Shown: positions 16,254 to 24,870, counted from the stretch's first letter. The stretch is 46,741 nucleotides of DNA from Streptomyces sp. DvalAA-14 (GCF_900091855.1 NZ_FMCH01000629.1:1-46741); one strand, 5' to 3'. The notes: a model not told the origin generated them from the letters alone. Made by a program: numbers and translations.

Positions 16254-17807
16254 TCAGAGCCGCAGGCCGGCCGTCCGGCGGGCCATACGCCGTCGCCGGG
16301 GCGGTTCGTCGAGCAGTGAGGGCCACAGATGGTCCGCCTGCCGGTACGTCAGGCCGCTCAACCAGCCGGTGCGCCGGGAGAATCCGGCGGCCGGATCCAT
16401 GTGGTGGAGCATCATCAACGCCAGTGCCGCTCCGAGGTAGCAGCACAGGGTGTAGGCCACGTCGGGATTCTGACCGCACGGGAACGCGAAGTAGAGCAGG
16501 CCGACCGAAGCCGCCGCCAGCTTGGTCTGCACGGCCTGGCCGGCGACTCCGGCGGCGATGGGCAGCAGGCCCCACAGGAAGTACCACGGCTGCACGGCCG
16601 GGGACAGGATCACCACGGTCAGCAGCGCCATGCCGAGCGCGTACTCGGGCCCGAGCCGCGGTGTCCGCCAGAACCAGAACAGGACGCCCCCCAGGGCCGC
16701 CAGCAGACCCGCCGCGCGCACCGCCGAGACAACGGTGTGGGACGCGGCGAGCCCGAGATGACCGCTGAGCGCGCCCAGGACGACGCCGATGTCCGAGCTG
16801 ATCGACAGTTCGCGACCGGATGCGACCGGCGTGCTCAGTGCCGACAGCCAGCCGTAGCCGTAGCCGAGCAGCGCCGTGGTCACGATCACGGTCGTCACCG
16901 AAGCCGCCGCCACCACCGCCGAGCGCCGGACCCATCCGGTGCGGCTGCCCGACCACCCGGGTATCAGGAAGATCAGCGCGAGCCCGACCGGCGCCTTCAC
17001 CAGCATGCCCAGCGTGATGAGGACGGCGGCCCGGGCCAGCCGGCCCCGCCGGGCCAATACCAGGCCGCTGAGCATCAGCCCGAGCATGATCGCGTCGTTG
17101 TGGGCGCCGCTGACCAGGTGCACCAGCACCAGGGGATTGAGCGCGGCCAGCCACAACGCGCCGGCTTCATCGGCACCCGAGGCGACGGCCAGACGCCGCA
17201 CCGACCAGACGATCAGCGCGAAGCCGATCAGCGCCACAACACGCATCCCCATGACCGCGGTGAGAACGTGATCGCCGGTCACCCGCGCCACATGCTCGGC
17301 CAGCCACACGAACACCGGCCCGTACGGCGCGGGGGTGTCGCGCCACAGCGGGTTCACCCCGGCCGCGAACGGCCCGCCCAGCAGCGAAGGACCGGCCGTG
17401 TACACGTCCCATCCCCGTGCGGCCATGGCGCCCTGGGCCGCGTAGCTGTAGACGTCCCGGCTGAACAGGGGGGCGCCCAGGGCCAGCGGCGTCACCCAGT
17501 ACCAGAGGGTGACCATCATCTGGCGGGCGCCGCCGGCCGAGCCGGACCGTATCAGCCGCCCCAGCCGCCACCAGGAAACCGCCAGGACGATCAGGCCGGC
17601 GTAGCCGATCGTCGCGGCCGCGAAGGTTTTCGTGGGCTGCGCGTCGAACCAGAGGGCCTGGGGTTGGTAGACCGGCAGAACTCCCGCCCAGCAGCCGGCC
17701 AGGCTCAGTGCCGCGGAGCCGCCGGCACCCAGCCACCGGTACCGCAGTACGTCGCTCGACACGGCCTCGGACGCCTGAGCCCTGCGAGTCTCCGAAATAT
17801 CACCCAT
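16254..17807 (-). CDS. MptB-like polyprenol-phosphomannose-dependent alpha-1,6-mannosyltransferase
   Basis: A 517-residue polytopic membrane protein of the GT-C fold with about 12 hydrophobic helices. Features of the MptB/MptA family are visible: an early loop TKTFAAATIGYAGLIVLAVSWWRLGRL, the extracytoplasmic SRDVYSYAAQGAMAARGWDVYTAGP motif with the Arg-Asp pair and GGPFAAGVNPLWRDTPAPYGP, and later LVHLVSGAHNDA. Family members elongate lipomannan-type glycolipids with mannose from polyprenol phosphate; in Streptomyces the acceptor is uncertain. ATG 17807 is chosen as the only start giving a family-like N-terminus. A second GT-C enzyme lies at 12799-14466, so this neighbourhood concerns cell-envelope glycosylation. 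Confidence 0.85.
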   Translation of the reverse strand: MGDISETRRAQASEAVSSDVLRYRWLGAGGSAALSLAGCWAGVLPVYQPQALWFDAQPTKTFAAATIGYAGLIVLAVSWWRLGRLIRSGSAGGARQMMVTLWYWVTPLALGAPLFSRDVYSYAAQGAMAARGWDVYTAGPSLLGGPFAAGVNPLWRDTPAPYGPVFVWLAEHVARVTGDHVLTAVMGMRVVALIGFALIVWSVRRLAVASGADEAGALWLAALNPLVLVHLVSGAHNDAIMLGLMLSGLVLARRGRLARAAVLITLGMLVKAPVGLALIFLIPGWSGSRTGWVRRSAVVAAASVTTVIVTTALLGYGYGWLSALSTPVASGRELSISSDIGVVLGALSGHLGLAASHTVVSAVRAAGLLAALGGVLFWFWRTPRLGPEYALGMALLTVVILSPAVQPWYFLWGLLPIAAGVAGQAVQTKLAAASVGLLYFAFPCGQNPDVAYTLCCYLGAALALMMLHHMDPAAGFSRRTGWLSGLTYRQADHLWPSLLDEPPRRRRMARRTAGLRL

Positions 17808-18184
17808 CGGCGCTCTTCACTCGAACGGCGAGGTGTGTCCTCCACCGGGCCCGGCCCCAAAAGTGCCGCAACCTCAGCACTTCAGCCAGGTGCGTCTGGC
17901 GTCTCCAGAGCACACCGGTTCGAGATGTCACTCGGGCGAACGGCGGGCGTTGCTCCGGCCAATCGGAGGACAACTCCCTTATCCCGCAGGTGAGTCGGCG
18001 CCACGATCAGCGGGCGAGTGGCCCGCGGGGTCACGCCGGTCACGCCGGTCCCCCTAGCTCCCTGGCCCTCCGGCCCCCTGGCCCCCCGGCCGGTTCCGCC
18101 CTGACGCTGCGTCAGGGTGCGAGTGGGGGCCGCTCGGGGTCTTTCCCGATGGGCCGGGTCCGGCCGGCGGCCAGGATCAAGGGT
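17808..18184. promoter_or_regulatory. Divergent intergenic region with a 19-bp palindrome
   Basis: No gene is supported. At 18099-18117 lies CCCTGACGCTGCGTCAGGG, a perfect inverted repeat with 9-nt arms around one central T, 67 nt upstream of the secreted-protein start. It could be an operator for a dimeric regulator or a short hairpin. Around 18030-18095 the sequence is C/G-rich low complexity (repeated GGTCACGCC and CTGGCCCYCCGG). Confidence 0.45.
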
Positions 18185-18997
18185 ATGGACAAGAAGATCA
18201 CGAACGGACGCCGCGGTCATCGCAGTCGTCGCACTGCCGCCGCGGCCGCCGTCACAGCAGCCCTCGCTCTGGTGACCGCCGCGGCCCAGGCGCCGGCCTT
18301 CGCCCAGGGTGCCGCCGCCGACACCCCTCCTCCCGCAGGCGCGTTCTCGGCCGGTTTCGGAGACTGCCCGCGCGTACTCCCGGCCGGCGTCGACCGGGCT
18401 CAGTGGCGCTGCGAGGTGATGATCGCCGCCGGGAGCGTCCGGCTCGGCGGAATCGACCTTCCCGAGATCAAGCCGATCACCCTCGTACACGCCGAGGGCC
18501 CCCTGCCGGACGGCACGACCGGCCAGGTCTTCGGTTCCCTACGGGCCGAGGCGACGCCGGTGCCGGGCGGACTGTTCGGCAAGGGGACGCGGTCCGACCG
18601 CCTGCCGACTCCGAGGCTGTCCCTCCTGCCCGAGTACGGGGGATACGCCGACTTCCTGGGCACCGGCGAGGACAGGGGCGCGCTGGACATGAAATTCCGG
18701 CTGGTGTCGCCGGCTCTCGCACCGGCATGCACCATGGGCACGGACCAGCAGCCCGTGAGCCTCCACCTCAAGCCGGCGGGCCCGAGCACCTGGCTCTCGG
18801 AAGACCCGCCCCTCATCGAGTTCACCACGTACGACAACACCGTCTCGGCGCCCGCGGCCACCCACTGCGGCCCCCTCGGCCTCCTCCTCAACCGCCGCTT
18901 CGCCCTGCCCTCCGGCGCGGGCGACAACCTCGCATCCTTCACGGCCTACTACACCTTCAAGAGCTACGACCAACTCCCGGCGTCCTCAGAGCATTGA
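18185..18997 (+). CDS. Secreted hypothetical protein
   Basis: A 270-residue protein with a Sec signal peptide: a basic start (KKITNGRRGHRSRR), an Ala-rich hydrophobic core and a likely cleavage site after AFA near residue 40. The mature part is rich in beta-strand-like segments and has four well spaced cysteines (in GDCPRV, WRCEV, PACTMG and THCGPLG), suggesting two disulfide bonds outside the cell. I recognise no domain. ATG 18185 is preceded by AAGGG close upstream. It is monocistronic and divergent from the MptB-like gene. It marks the last core-like gene before the LLM/toxin island. Confidence 0.75.
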   Translation: MDKKITNGRRGHRSRRTAAAAAVTAALALVTAAAQAPAFAQGAAADTPPPAGAFSAGFGDCPRVLPAGVDRAQWRCEVMIAAGSVRLGGIDLPEIKPITLVHAEGPLPDGTTGQVFGSLRAEATPVPGGLFGKGTRSDRLPTPRLSLLPEYGGYADFLGTGEDRGALDMKFRLVSPALAPACTMGTDQQPVSLHLKPAGPSTWLSEDPPLIEFTTYDNTVSAPAATHCGPLGLLLNRRFALPSGAGDNLASFTAYYTFKSYDQLPASSEH

Positions 18998-19037
18998 CCG
19001 CCGCCGGCCCCAGGGGACGGATCGCGTGGCGGCGGCG

Positions 19038-19943
19038 TCAGCCGAGTTGGGCGGGAGCTTCGGTGGCGATCTGCTCGAAGACGGCGGGGTCGTGGCCGAA
19101 GATCGTGTCGGGTACCGGCCAGTGCAGCACGATCTCGTCGATGCCGGCCTCTGCGTGGCGGCCGGCGAAGTCCACGAAGGCGTCGACCGAGGTGAAGGGC
19201 TCGGCGTAGTCGGGGGTGAAGCCGGTGAGGAAGATCTTCGGCACACCGGCCGGGTCGCGGCCCTCGCCGGTGAGGGCTGCGGAGACGCGTTCGACCTGGC
19301 CGCGGATGGCGGCGAGGGACTGCTCCGGGGTGCCCTCCTCGAACACGCTCGGGTCCCCGGTGGTCACCCACGCCTGCCCGTACTTGGCGGCGAGCCGCAT
19401 GCCGCGCGGGCCGGTGGCGGCCACGGCGAACGGCAGGCGGGGGCTCTGCACGCACCCGGGGATGTTGCGGGCCTCCACAGCGGAGTAGAAGGTGCCGTCG
19501 AAACTGCTGTCGCCCTGGGTGAGCAGGCGGTCGAGGAGCTCCACGAACTCGGCGAACCGGTCGGCGCGCTCCTTCGGCGACCAGGGCTGCTGCCCGAGCA
19601 CCTCCGCGTCGAACCCGGTCCCGCCCGCCCCGATCCCCAGCGTCAACCGCCCGTCGCTGACGTCGTCCAGCGTCATCAGCTCCTTCGCGAACGGCACCGG
19701 ATGCCGGAAATTAGGGGAGGTTACAAGGGTGCCCAACCGCATCGTCGAGGTCACCCCCGCCGCCGCGGTCAGCGTGGGAACTGCCCCGAACCACGGCCCG
19801 TCCCGGAACGGCACCCGCCACGAAAGATGGTCGTAGGTGTAGGCGGCATGGAACCCGAGCCCCTCGGCCCGCTGCCACACCTCCCGGCCCTGCTCGTGCC
19901 AGCGGTAGATCGGCAGGATCACAGTGCTCAGACGCATGCTCAT
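19038..19943 (-). CDS. LLM-class F420/flavin-dependent oxidoreductase
   Basis: A 301-residue TIM-barrel oxidoreductase of the luciferase-like monooxygenase class. Typical motifs are present: FHAAYTYDHLSW near residue 32, MRLGTLVTSPNFRHPVPFAKELMTLDDVSDGRLTLGIGAGG in the middle, and RGMRLAAKYGQAWVTTG near 190. Members use reduced FMN or F420; the substrate is unknown. Start is ATG 19943 (ATG 19937 also possible). This is the only intact copy; fragments of near-identical genes occur at 22460-23156 and 24871-25282, and its 3' part is repeated in inverted orientation at 22634-23056. It lies downstream of the toxin-1 immunity gene, on the same strand. Confidence 0.87.
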   Translation of the reverse strand: MSMRLSTVILPIYRWHEQGREVWQRAEGLGFHAAYTYDHLSWRVPFRDGPWFGAVPTLTAAAGVTSTMRLGTLVTSPNFRHPVPFAKELMTLDDVSDGRLTLGIGAGGTGFDAEVLGQQPWSPKERADRFAEFVELLDRLLTQGDSSFDGTFYSAVEARNIPGCVQSPRLPFAVAATGPRGMRLAAKYGQAWVTTGDPSVFEEGTPEQSLAAIRGQVERVSAALTGEGRDPAGVPKIFLTGFTPDYAEPFTSVDAFVDFAGRHAEAGIDEIVLHWPVPDTIFGHDPAVFEQIATEAPAQLG

Positions 19944-20188
19944 GGAGCCGAGCGTACGTCGGCCCGGCAGGTCGCGGCCGGGACGAAGCGCCAGGTGGCA
20001 GCGTCCGCTTCGCAGAGGGGGCGAAGCCTGAGTGTGCGTCTGTCCGATGCGGCGGCGGCTTGACCTTGCGGCCGGCGGCAGTCCGCCGAAGCCGACAGTC
20101 CCGCACCAGGAATCCGGCGCGACCACCGGCATATCCATGGATGGCGCGGCCAACCCGCGATCGATGCCCGTCCGTCAAAGCTTCCTTA

Positions 20189-20554
20189 CTAATCGCCGAA
20201 GGTACGCTCCTCGACCAATTCGCCGTCCTCCGACCATCGCCTTAAAGCGACGACGCCTCCCTGCCGGCCACCAAATTCCTTCTCCTCGGCAAGTCGGCCA
20301 TTCCTGTGCCATGAACGCCAGACGCCCTTGGGAAGTCCCCGCTCGACGGTACCCTCGAATTCGATCTCCCCGTCCGGATACCAGCCACGGGTGGGACCGT
20401 CCTCCAGGCCGTCGCGATAAGTCGTCTCGGCGACGACGACTCTCGTGCGGGGATTCTCCTCATACGTTTCACCGGTGAACAGGCGACCTTGGTAGGTGAC
20501 TGACTGGTCGAGTTCGGCATCCAGTTCGGGATCATCGACGTTGACGCGGGTCAT
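20189..20554 (-). CDS. YwqK-family immunity/antitoxin protein (MORN-like repeats)
   Basis: A 121-residue protein made of MORN-like beta-hairpin repeats: YRDGLEDGPTRGWYPDGEIEFEG, GLPKGVWRSWHRNGRLAEEKEF and LRRWSEDGELVEERTF. This is the layout of the YwqK family, annotated as the antitoxin partner of YwqJ-type deaminase toxins. Its ATG overlaps the stop of the upstream toxin gene (ATGA at 20551-20554), so both are made from one transcript, as expected for a toxin and its immunity protein. It should act in the cytoplasm by binding and neutralising the deaminase domain. The assignment rests on repeat pattern and partner; direct neutralisation is inference. Confidence 0.85.
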   Translation of the reverse strand: MTRVNVDDPELDAELDQSVTYQGRLFTGETYEENPRTRVVVAETTYRDGLEDGPTRGWYPDGEIEFEGTVERGLPKGVWRSWHRNGRLAEEKEFGGRQGGVVALRRWSEDGELVEERTFGD

Positions 20555-22302
20555 GACGTGTCTCCAGGGATGAGTATGTCGTCACTGGGCGGCCATCCGG
20601 GGAAACGGCCCGCGACACTCGTGACGTCACCCAAGACTTGGTGGCAGTTGGCACAGAAAGGTGCCGGCATCCCGCCGCGAGTGTATACGAAGTGGGTGTT
20701 CATGGTGATCTCGGGCAAGGCTGAGGCCCCGTCCGCAAGACCGGCCGCCGCGCGGTCGTGCAAGGCCATGTTGGTCGCCTTGACCTCGGCGTGACGCAAA
20801 GGAAGGTCAGGATGAGGGTAGTCGAAGGTTGGATTTCCTTCGCGGTCCGGGAAAGGGCCGGCATCATGCAGCCGGTCCACGCGGTCCTGGATCGTGGGGT
20901 GGACCTCGCTGGGATCCAACACGTCTCCCTTGCGCCCATTGATGCCTTCGTACACGTGCCCCGTCCTTCGGTCCACTCCGATTCCGATGCAATCACCCAA
21001 GTCCTTCTTGCGGAAGACACCGCCTTCGGCAATCAAGTCCTTGTAGGATTGCACCCTCATGTCGGTGACATGTTTCAGGTAGGTGGAAACCGGCCTGCCG
21101 TCGATCTTCGTGATCAGGCCGTCCTTCCGAGTGATTCTTGACTCGTCCAGGACTTCGAGAAGTTTGGCTCCCGAGCCGGCAGGAGGCAGCGGCAGGGTTT
21201 TGAATTCCTTACCCGCGCGCCAGGCATCACGGAACAGAATGGTCAATTGCTTCAGGCCGGATCCGGCCGACCGAATCAACCCGGCCAGGTTCTTGAGCCC
21301 GGTGATCGCGCCTTTGACGCCTTCGGCGCCGATGCGGAGGAGGCCGCCGGCTTTGTAGAGTTCGGCGAGTTTGCCGAGGGAGGTCAGGCCCTTGGTCATG
21401 GGGATGCAGTCCAGGGCTGCGAACAGGACGTCCCATAAGGTGGCCTTGCCCTGGATGTACTTGCTGATCGTGTCGGCGAGGACGAGCAGGGCTGCGGCGA
21501 CGACGAGCCAGGCCAGCGGCCCGCCGATGATCATCACGACGATGCCGAGGATGGCCACGATCCACTTGCAGACGGTGACGATGTCGTCCCAGTGGTCGGC
21601 GACCCAGTGGACCGCTTTCTCCCACCAGTGCCGATTCTTGATACCGGCGTCGGAGGCTTCGTGGAGCTTGGTGACGGTGCGGCGGGCGGCGTCCTCGCGC
21701 AGTCCGCGGGCTTGCTCGGCAAGGCGTTTGGCCGCGTCCAGTGCCGACTGCGCCGACGTCACCGCCTGCTGGGCGTGGGCCTGCTGGGCCTTGGCGGCGG
21801 CCAGGTCGCGGGTGGCCTGCCGGACCTGGTCCGAATCCGGCGGGGGAACCGTCTTCCCCGGATTCTTCGCCGGGTCGTAGGTGCCGGCGGTGGCAGCTGC
21901 GGTATGGACCCAGTTCTGCGCACCGTTCAGGCCGCCTTGTGCGGCGGTGAGTTGGGCGTGGGCGGTGCGGCCGTCCGCCAGCGCCCGGTCGGCCTGGGAC
22001 TGGGCGTGCTCCAAGTCCGGCCAGTACGCCTCCAGGGCGTCGGCCGCCAACCGGTACGAGGTGTGCAGCTTGTCCAGGTTCTTCGGCGCCGACCCGAACT
22101 CGTCCCGGAACGCGTCCGCCGACAGCCCCGCCCACGACAGGATCGCGTCCTCCGACTGCATCCCCCGCACCAGCCGCAACGCCGACTCCACATCGTCGGC
22201 GAAGTCGTGCAACTGCAGCGACAACGCCTTCACCCGCGACGGATCACCCGGCGTCGGGTCGCGGTCCAAATCGAGTATGTGCCAGTCACCAGGCCGCCCC
22301 AT
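20551..22302 (-). CDS. Polymorphic toxin 1: WXG-type N-terminus, YwqJ-like deaminase C-terminus
   Basis: A 583-residue modular toxin. Residues about 15-110 are a WXG100-type helical hairpin with W-A-G in ILSWAGLSADAFRDEFG, suggesting type VII-like export. Residues about 110-200 are a coiled coil rich in Ala/Gln. About 225-265 is a hydrophobic hairpin that may insert into membranes. The first 337 residues are nearly identical to those of toxin 2 (28977-30617). The unique C-terminal part carries H504-A-E506 and C550-A-N-C553, the zinc-binding and catalytic motifs of the cytidine-deaminase fold as in YwqJ-like toxins, so it probably deaminates a nucleic acid base or nucleotide. ATG 22302 is chosen for GGGGAG just upstream. 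The overlapping YwqK-like gene follows. Confidence 0.88.
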   Translation of the reverse strand: MGRPGDWHILDLDRDPTPGDPSRVKALSLQLHDFADDVESALRLVRGMQSEDAILSWAGLSADAFRDEFGSAPKNLDKLHTSYRLAADALEAYWPDLEHAQSQADRALADGRTAHAQLTAAQGGLNGAQNWVHTAAATAGTYDPAKNPGKTVPPPDSDQVRQATRDLAAAKAQQAHAQQAVTSAQSALDAAKRLAEQARGLREDAARRTVTKLHEASDAGIKNRHWWEKAVHWVADHWDDIVTVCKWIVAILGIVVMIIGGPLAWLVVAAALLVLADTISKYIQGKATLWDVLFAALDCIPMTKGLTSLGKLAELYKAGGLLRIGAEGVKGAITGLKNLAGLIRSAGSGLKQLTILFRDAWRAGKEFKTLPLPPAGSGAKLLEVLDESRITRKDGLITKIDGRPVSTYLKHVTDMRVQSYKDLIAEGGVFRKKDLGDCIGIGVDRRTGHVYEGINGRKGDVLDPSEVHPTIQDRVDRLHDAGPFPDREGNPTFDYPHPDLPLRHAEVKATNMALHDRAAAGLADGASALPEITMNTHFVYTRGGMPAPFCANCHQVLGDVTSVAGRFPGWPPSDDILIPGDTS

Positions 22303-22395
22303 CCGCCCCGCTCCCCCCGGAGTTCCCCAGTCACAACGCCTATGACGCATCGCTCAGCCTAGGCAGTTTCCCCTCAGCTCGACAGAGCACTCGTC
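21292..22395. repeat. Long direct repeat, copy A (toxin N-terminal module)
   Basis: About 1.1 kb nearly identical to 29607-30710, covering codons 1-337 of toxin 1, the ribosome site and about 90 nt of upstream sequence. In the encoded shared part I count two residue differences (R/K in LVRGMQ versus LVKGMQ, and G/D in ATAGTYD versus ATADTYD). Identity stops abruptly at the lysine codon of GAITGLK, exactly where the variable toxin domains begin. Confidence 0.9.
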
Positions 22396-22459
22396 CCGGC
22401 CGAAACCGCCGATGCGGAAGCAGGCGTCCGGCTCGGCCAGGACACCGCACGCCCACAGG

Positions 22460-22640
22460 TCAGCCCGCGATGCGTGAACGAGGCTTGACCGAGATGACGA
22501 GGGGTCCCAACCGCATGCGTTCCGTCACGCCGGCTGCGGCGGTCAGCGTCGGCACCGCCCCGCACCAGGTCCGGTCCCGGAACGGCACCCGCCACGACAG
22601 GTGGTCGTAGGTGTAGGCGGCATGGAACCCGAGCCCGGGT
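22460..22640 (-). pseudogene. LLM oxidoreductase N-terminal fragment
   Basis: On the minus strand this encodes GLGFHAAYTYDHLSWRVPFRD, then a stretch matching residues up to MRLGTLVTS of the intact LLM enzyme, then an unrelated tail VKPRSRIAG and a stop. There is no start codon region, so it cannot give a functional barrel. It lies immediately upstream of toxin 1, in direct orientation to the intact gene at 19038, and meets an inverted C-terminal piece head to head at 22634-22640 with CCC microhomology at the junction. Confidence 0.85.
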
Positions 22641-23056
22641 GCGTGCAGAGCCCCCGCCTGCCGTTCGCCGTGGCCGCCACCGGCCCGCGCGGCATGCGGC
22701 TCGCCGCGAAGTACGGGCAGGCGTGGGTGACCACCGGGGACCCGAGCGTGTTCGAGGAGGGCACCCCGGAGCAGTCCGTCGCCGCCATCCGCGGCCAGGT
22801 CGAACGCGTCTCCGCAGCCCTTGCCGGCGAGGGCCGCGACCCGGCCGATGTGCCGAAGATCTTCCTCACCGGCTTCACCCCCGACTACGCCGAGCCCTTC
22901 ACCTCGCTCGACGCCTTCGTGGACTTCGCCGGCCGCCACGCAGAGGCCGGCATCGACGAGATCGTGCTGCACTGGCCGGTACCCGACACGATCTTCGGCC
23001 ACGATCCCGCCGTCTTCGAGCAGATCGCCACCGAAGCTCCCGCCCAACTCAGCTGA
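22634..23056 (+). pseudogene. LLM oxidoreductase C-terminal fragment, inverted
   Basis: The plus strand encodes the last ~140 residues of the LLM enzyme (from GCVQSPRLPFAVAATGPRG to the stop after IATEAPAQLS). It differs from the intact gene at only about five residues. It lacks the N-terminal half and its own start. Together with 19038-19456 it forms a ~0.4-kb inverted repeat that brackets the toxin-1/immunity module. Confidence 0.88.
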
Positions 23057-23105
23057 CCCGTCTCGCCGTTGTCACCGGCTCCGAAGCACGGCCCGACCCG
23101 TCCCC

Positions 23106-23156
23106 AAAGGTCCGCCACCACAGGTGGTCGTAGGCGTAAGCGGTGTGGAACCCCCT
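23106..23156 (-). pseudogene. Short LLM N-terminal remnant
   Basis: A ~50-nt remnant whose minus strand reads GFHTAYAYDHLWW, matching GFHAAYTYDHLSW of the intact LLM protein. It lies just downstream of the inverted C-terminal piece. Too short to code for anything functional; reported as a scar of repeated rearrangement. Confidence 0.6.
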
Positions 23157-23275
23157 ACCTCGGCTCCCGCACTCAACCAAGTGCGGGCTCCCGGCACTCG
23201 GAGCCGGCGGCCATCGTTCGGGGAACCGGACGACGGAACCCGCCCCCGCTCGCTACCGTGGCGAAGGTGAGCACA

Positions 23276-23581
23276 ATGAGCACCGCCGAACTGGACGCGC
23301 TGATCGAGGAAGCGACGGTTGACACGTATGACGCAATCGAGGCGGTCAACGGTTTCCTGGCGGTCATCGACGAACACCTGGCGGTCCCGTTCTCCACGAC
23401 CGTCCTGGGCGTCGAGGTGACGGTGGTCAGGGTCGATCTCACGAACGACTTCCGTCTAGTCGCTCGTTGCGTCCGGGAGGGGTACCAGCTGGACGTCGGC
23501 TTGCTGGAACTTCCCCTGCCGGTACCGCCTCCGGAAGGAGCGCATTGGGTCGAGGCGTACCGGCGCTGGTCCGGCTGCTGA
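23276..23581 (+). CDS. Small CcbP-like (putative calcium-binding) protein
   Basis: A 101-residue acidic cytoplasmic protein. The pattern EEATVDTYDAIEAVNGFLAVIDEHLAVPF, then a beta-rich middle (TTVLGVEVTVVRVDL), then LLELPLPVPPPEGAHWVEAYRRW, resembles the CcbP calcium-binding family (PF11535) as found in Streptomyces; in Anabaena CcbP buffers calcium. I chose ATG 23276 because GAAGG lies 8 nt upstream; GTG 23267 or 23258 are possible. The next gene starts 43 nt downstream on the same strand, so they may be co-transcribed. Family assignment is from memory of the pattern and should be treated as tentative. Confidence 0.65.
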   Translation: MSTAELDALIEEATVDTYDAIEAVNGFLAVIDEHLAVPFSTTVLGVEVTVVRVDLTNDFRLVARCVREGYQLDVGLLELPLPVPPPEGAHWVEAYRRWSGC

Positions 23582-23624
23582 GGAAGTGGACCAGGACGAA
23601 AGCCGCAGCGAATCGGAGTGCGAC

Positions 23625-24842
23625 ATGAACACCGTCCCAGATCTCGCACATGCCCTGCGGCGCAGCGCCGAACTGAAGGAAGAGCTCGTCGCGTTCGGGG
23701 AGAGCCGCGCCTTCGACCGATTTCTCACGCCCCTCCTGTCGGAGGCCGGCGGCCCTGACGGCATGGTGGACGAAGCGACCGCGATCAGCGTCATCGACCA
23801 CTTCCTGCTGCAGTACCGCCTGCCGGACGGCAACACGGTCGCCGACCGCTTCGTCGCCCGGCGAACGGCCCTGACCGATGCCGACCGGGAGACGGTCCTG
23901 GCGTGGCGCGACCCGGTAGAGGGACTCTTCGAGGTGCGGGGCAAGGACGGCGGCTCCTTGCTCCTGCTCAACCTGCTGGACGACCTGGAGTACCGGACGT
24001 ACTCCAACGCGGGGCGGTCGGTCTTCCGCGCGGTGACGAAGGGAAGCTTCCTCGGCGCCCGACTGGTCGCCCTGGCGGCGGTACCCGGCGCGTGGCTCGT
24101 TTCCGGTGTGATGTCCGCCTACCCTCGGTCCAGCGCGCGGGACATCGCCGGTGCGGCGCTCGAACTGGCCACCAGCCGACCCGAACTGGTCTTCCGCAAC
24201 CCCGCGAAGGTCGAGCAGGGCTGGCAGCGGATGCGGGAGGACCGGGCCGCGTTCGCCGAGTTCTGCGGCAGCGACGAACTGGTTCTTCCACCTGCCGAGG
24301 CCGAGGACCTCATCAACGCCTACTACCGCCACCGGCAGGCGACCATCGTCACGGGACAGCCCAGCCCTCCCCGGGGCAAGCGTCGCCGTAGTCCGGACCT
24401 GCCCGCCTTCGAGCTGCCGCCGGAACTCGCGGACTCGGACACCATCGGCGTCATCTACGACGAGGTCGACGGGCTCAATTTCTACGCCGACTACGGGACG
24501 CTGCTGGACCTCTTCGCGAAGCCGACCCTCGCCGGCCACAAACGGCACCAGGACCTGCTCCGCACGTACCTCCGCGAGGAGTCGATCACGCCACTGCCGA
24601 TCCGCCGGCTGGCCGCCGCACACCCAGAGACCGTCGACGCGGTGTTCCGGAGACTTCTGAGGAAGCCCGGCTTCACCTGGAGCGAGCACGGTGATGCGCT
24701 GCTGCGCCGCCGCAAGCCCTGGTACTACTTGAACGAGCCCCGCCCCGGGGTATCCGTGATCGGCGACCGGCTCAGTGAGCTGCTCCGCGTCGCGCCAGGT
24801 GAGCGCGTGCGCCAGAGCGTTGATGGACACCAGCGCACATAG
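23625..24842 (+). CDS. Hypothetical protein of the island
   Basis: A 405-residue soluble protein, mostly helical. I recognise no domain. Notable segments: ISVIDHFLLQYRLPDGNTVADRFVA near residue 50, a region around 125-160 that is moderately hydrophobic, a basic linker PPRGKRRRSPD near 245, and VIYDEVDGLNFYADYGTLLDLFAKP near 275 with a block of charged helices to the end. No signal peptide. ATG 23625 has GGAG 6 nt upstream. It follows the CcbP-like gene by 43 nt. Given the island context it could be a cargo or orphan immunity gene, but nothing in the sequence shows that. Confidence 0.75.
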   Translation: MNTVPDLAHALRRSAELKEELVAFGESRAFDRFLTPLLSEAGGPDGMVDEATAISVIDHFLLQYRLPDGNTVADRFVARRTALTDADRETVLAWRDPVEGLFEVRGKDGGSLLLLNLLDDLEYRTYSNAGRSVFRAVTKGSFLGARLVALAAVPGAWLVSGVMSAYPRSSARDIAGAALELATSRPELVFRNPAKVEQGWQRMREDRAAFAEFCGSDELVLPPAEAEDLINAYYRHRQATIVTGQPSPPRGKRRRSPDLPAFELPPELADSDTIGVIYDEVDGLNFYADYGTLLDLFAKPTLAGHKRHQDLLRTYLREESITPLPIRRLAAAHPETVDAVFRRLLRKPGFTWSEHGDALLRRRKPWYYLNEPRPGVSVIGDRLSELLRVAPGERVRQSVDGHQRT

Positions 24843-24870
24843 GGCGCCCCCTTGTGCCCGTCCTACCAAG

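Noticed and set aside
19944-20188. A further immunity gene between the LLM gene and the YwqK-like gene
   Set aside because: Frames of this 245-nt gap have no ribosome site or protein-like composition.
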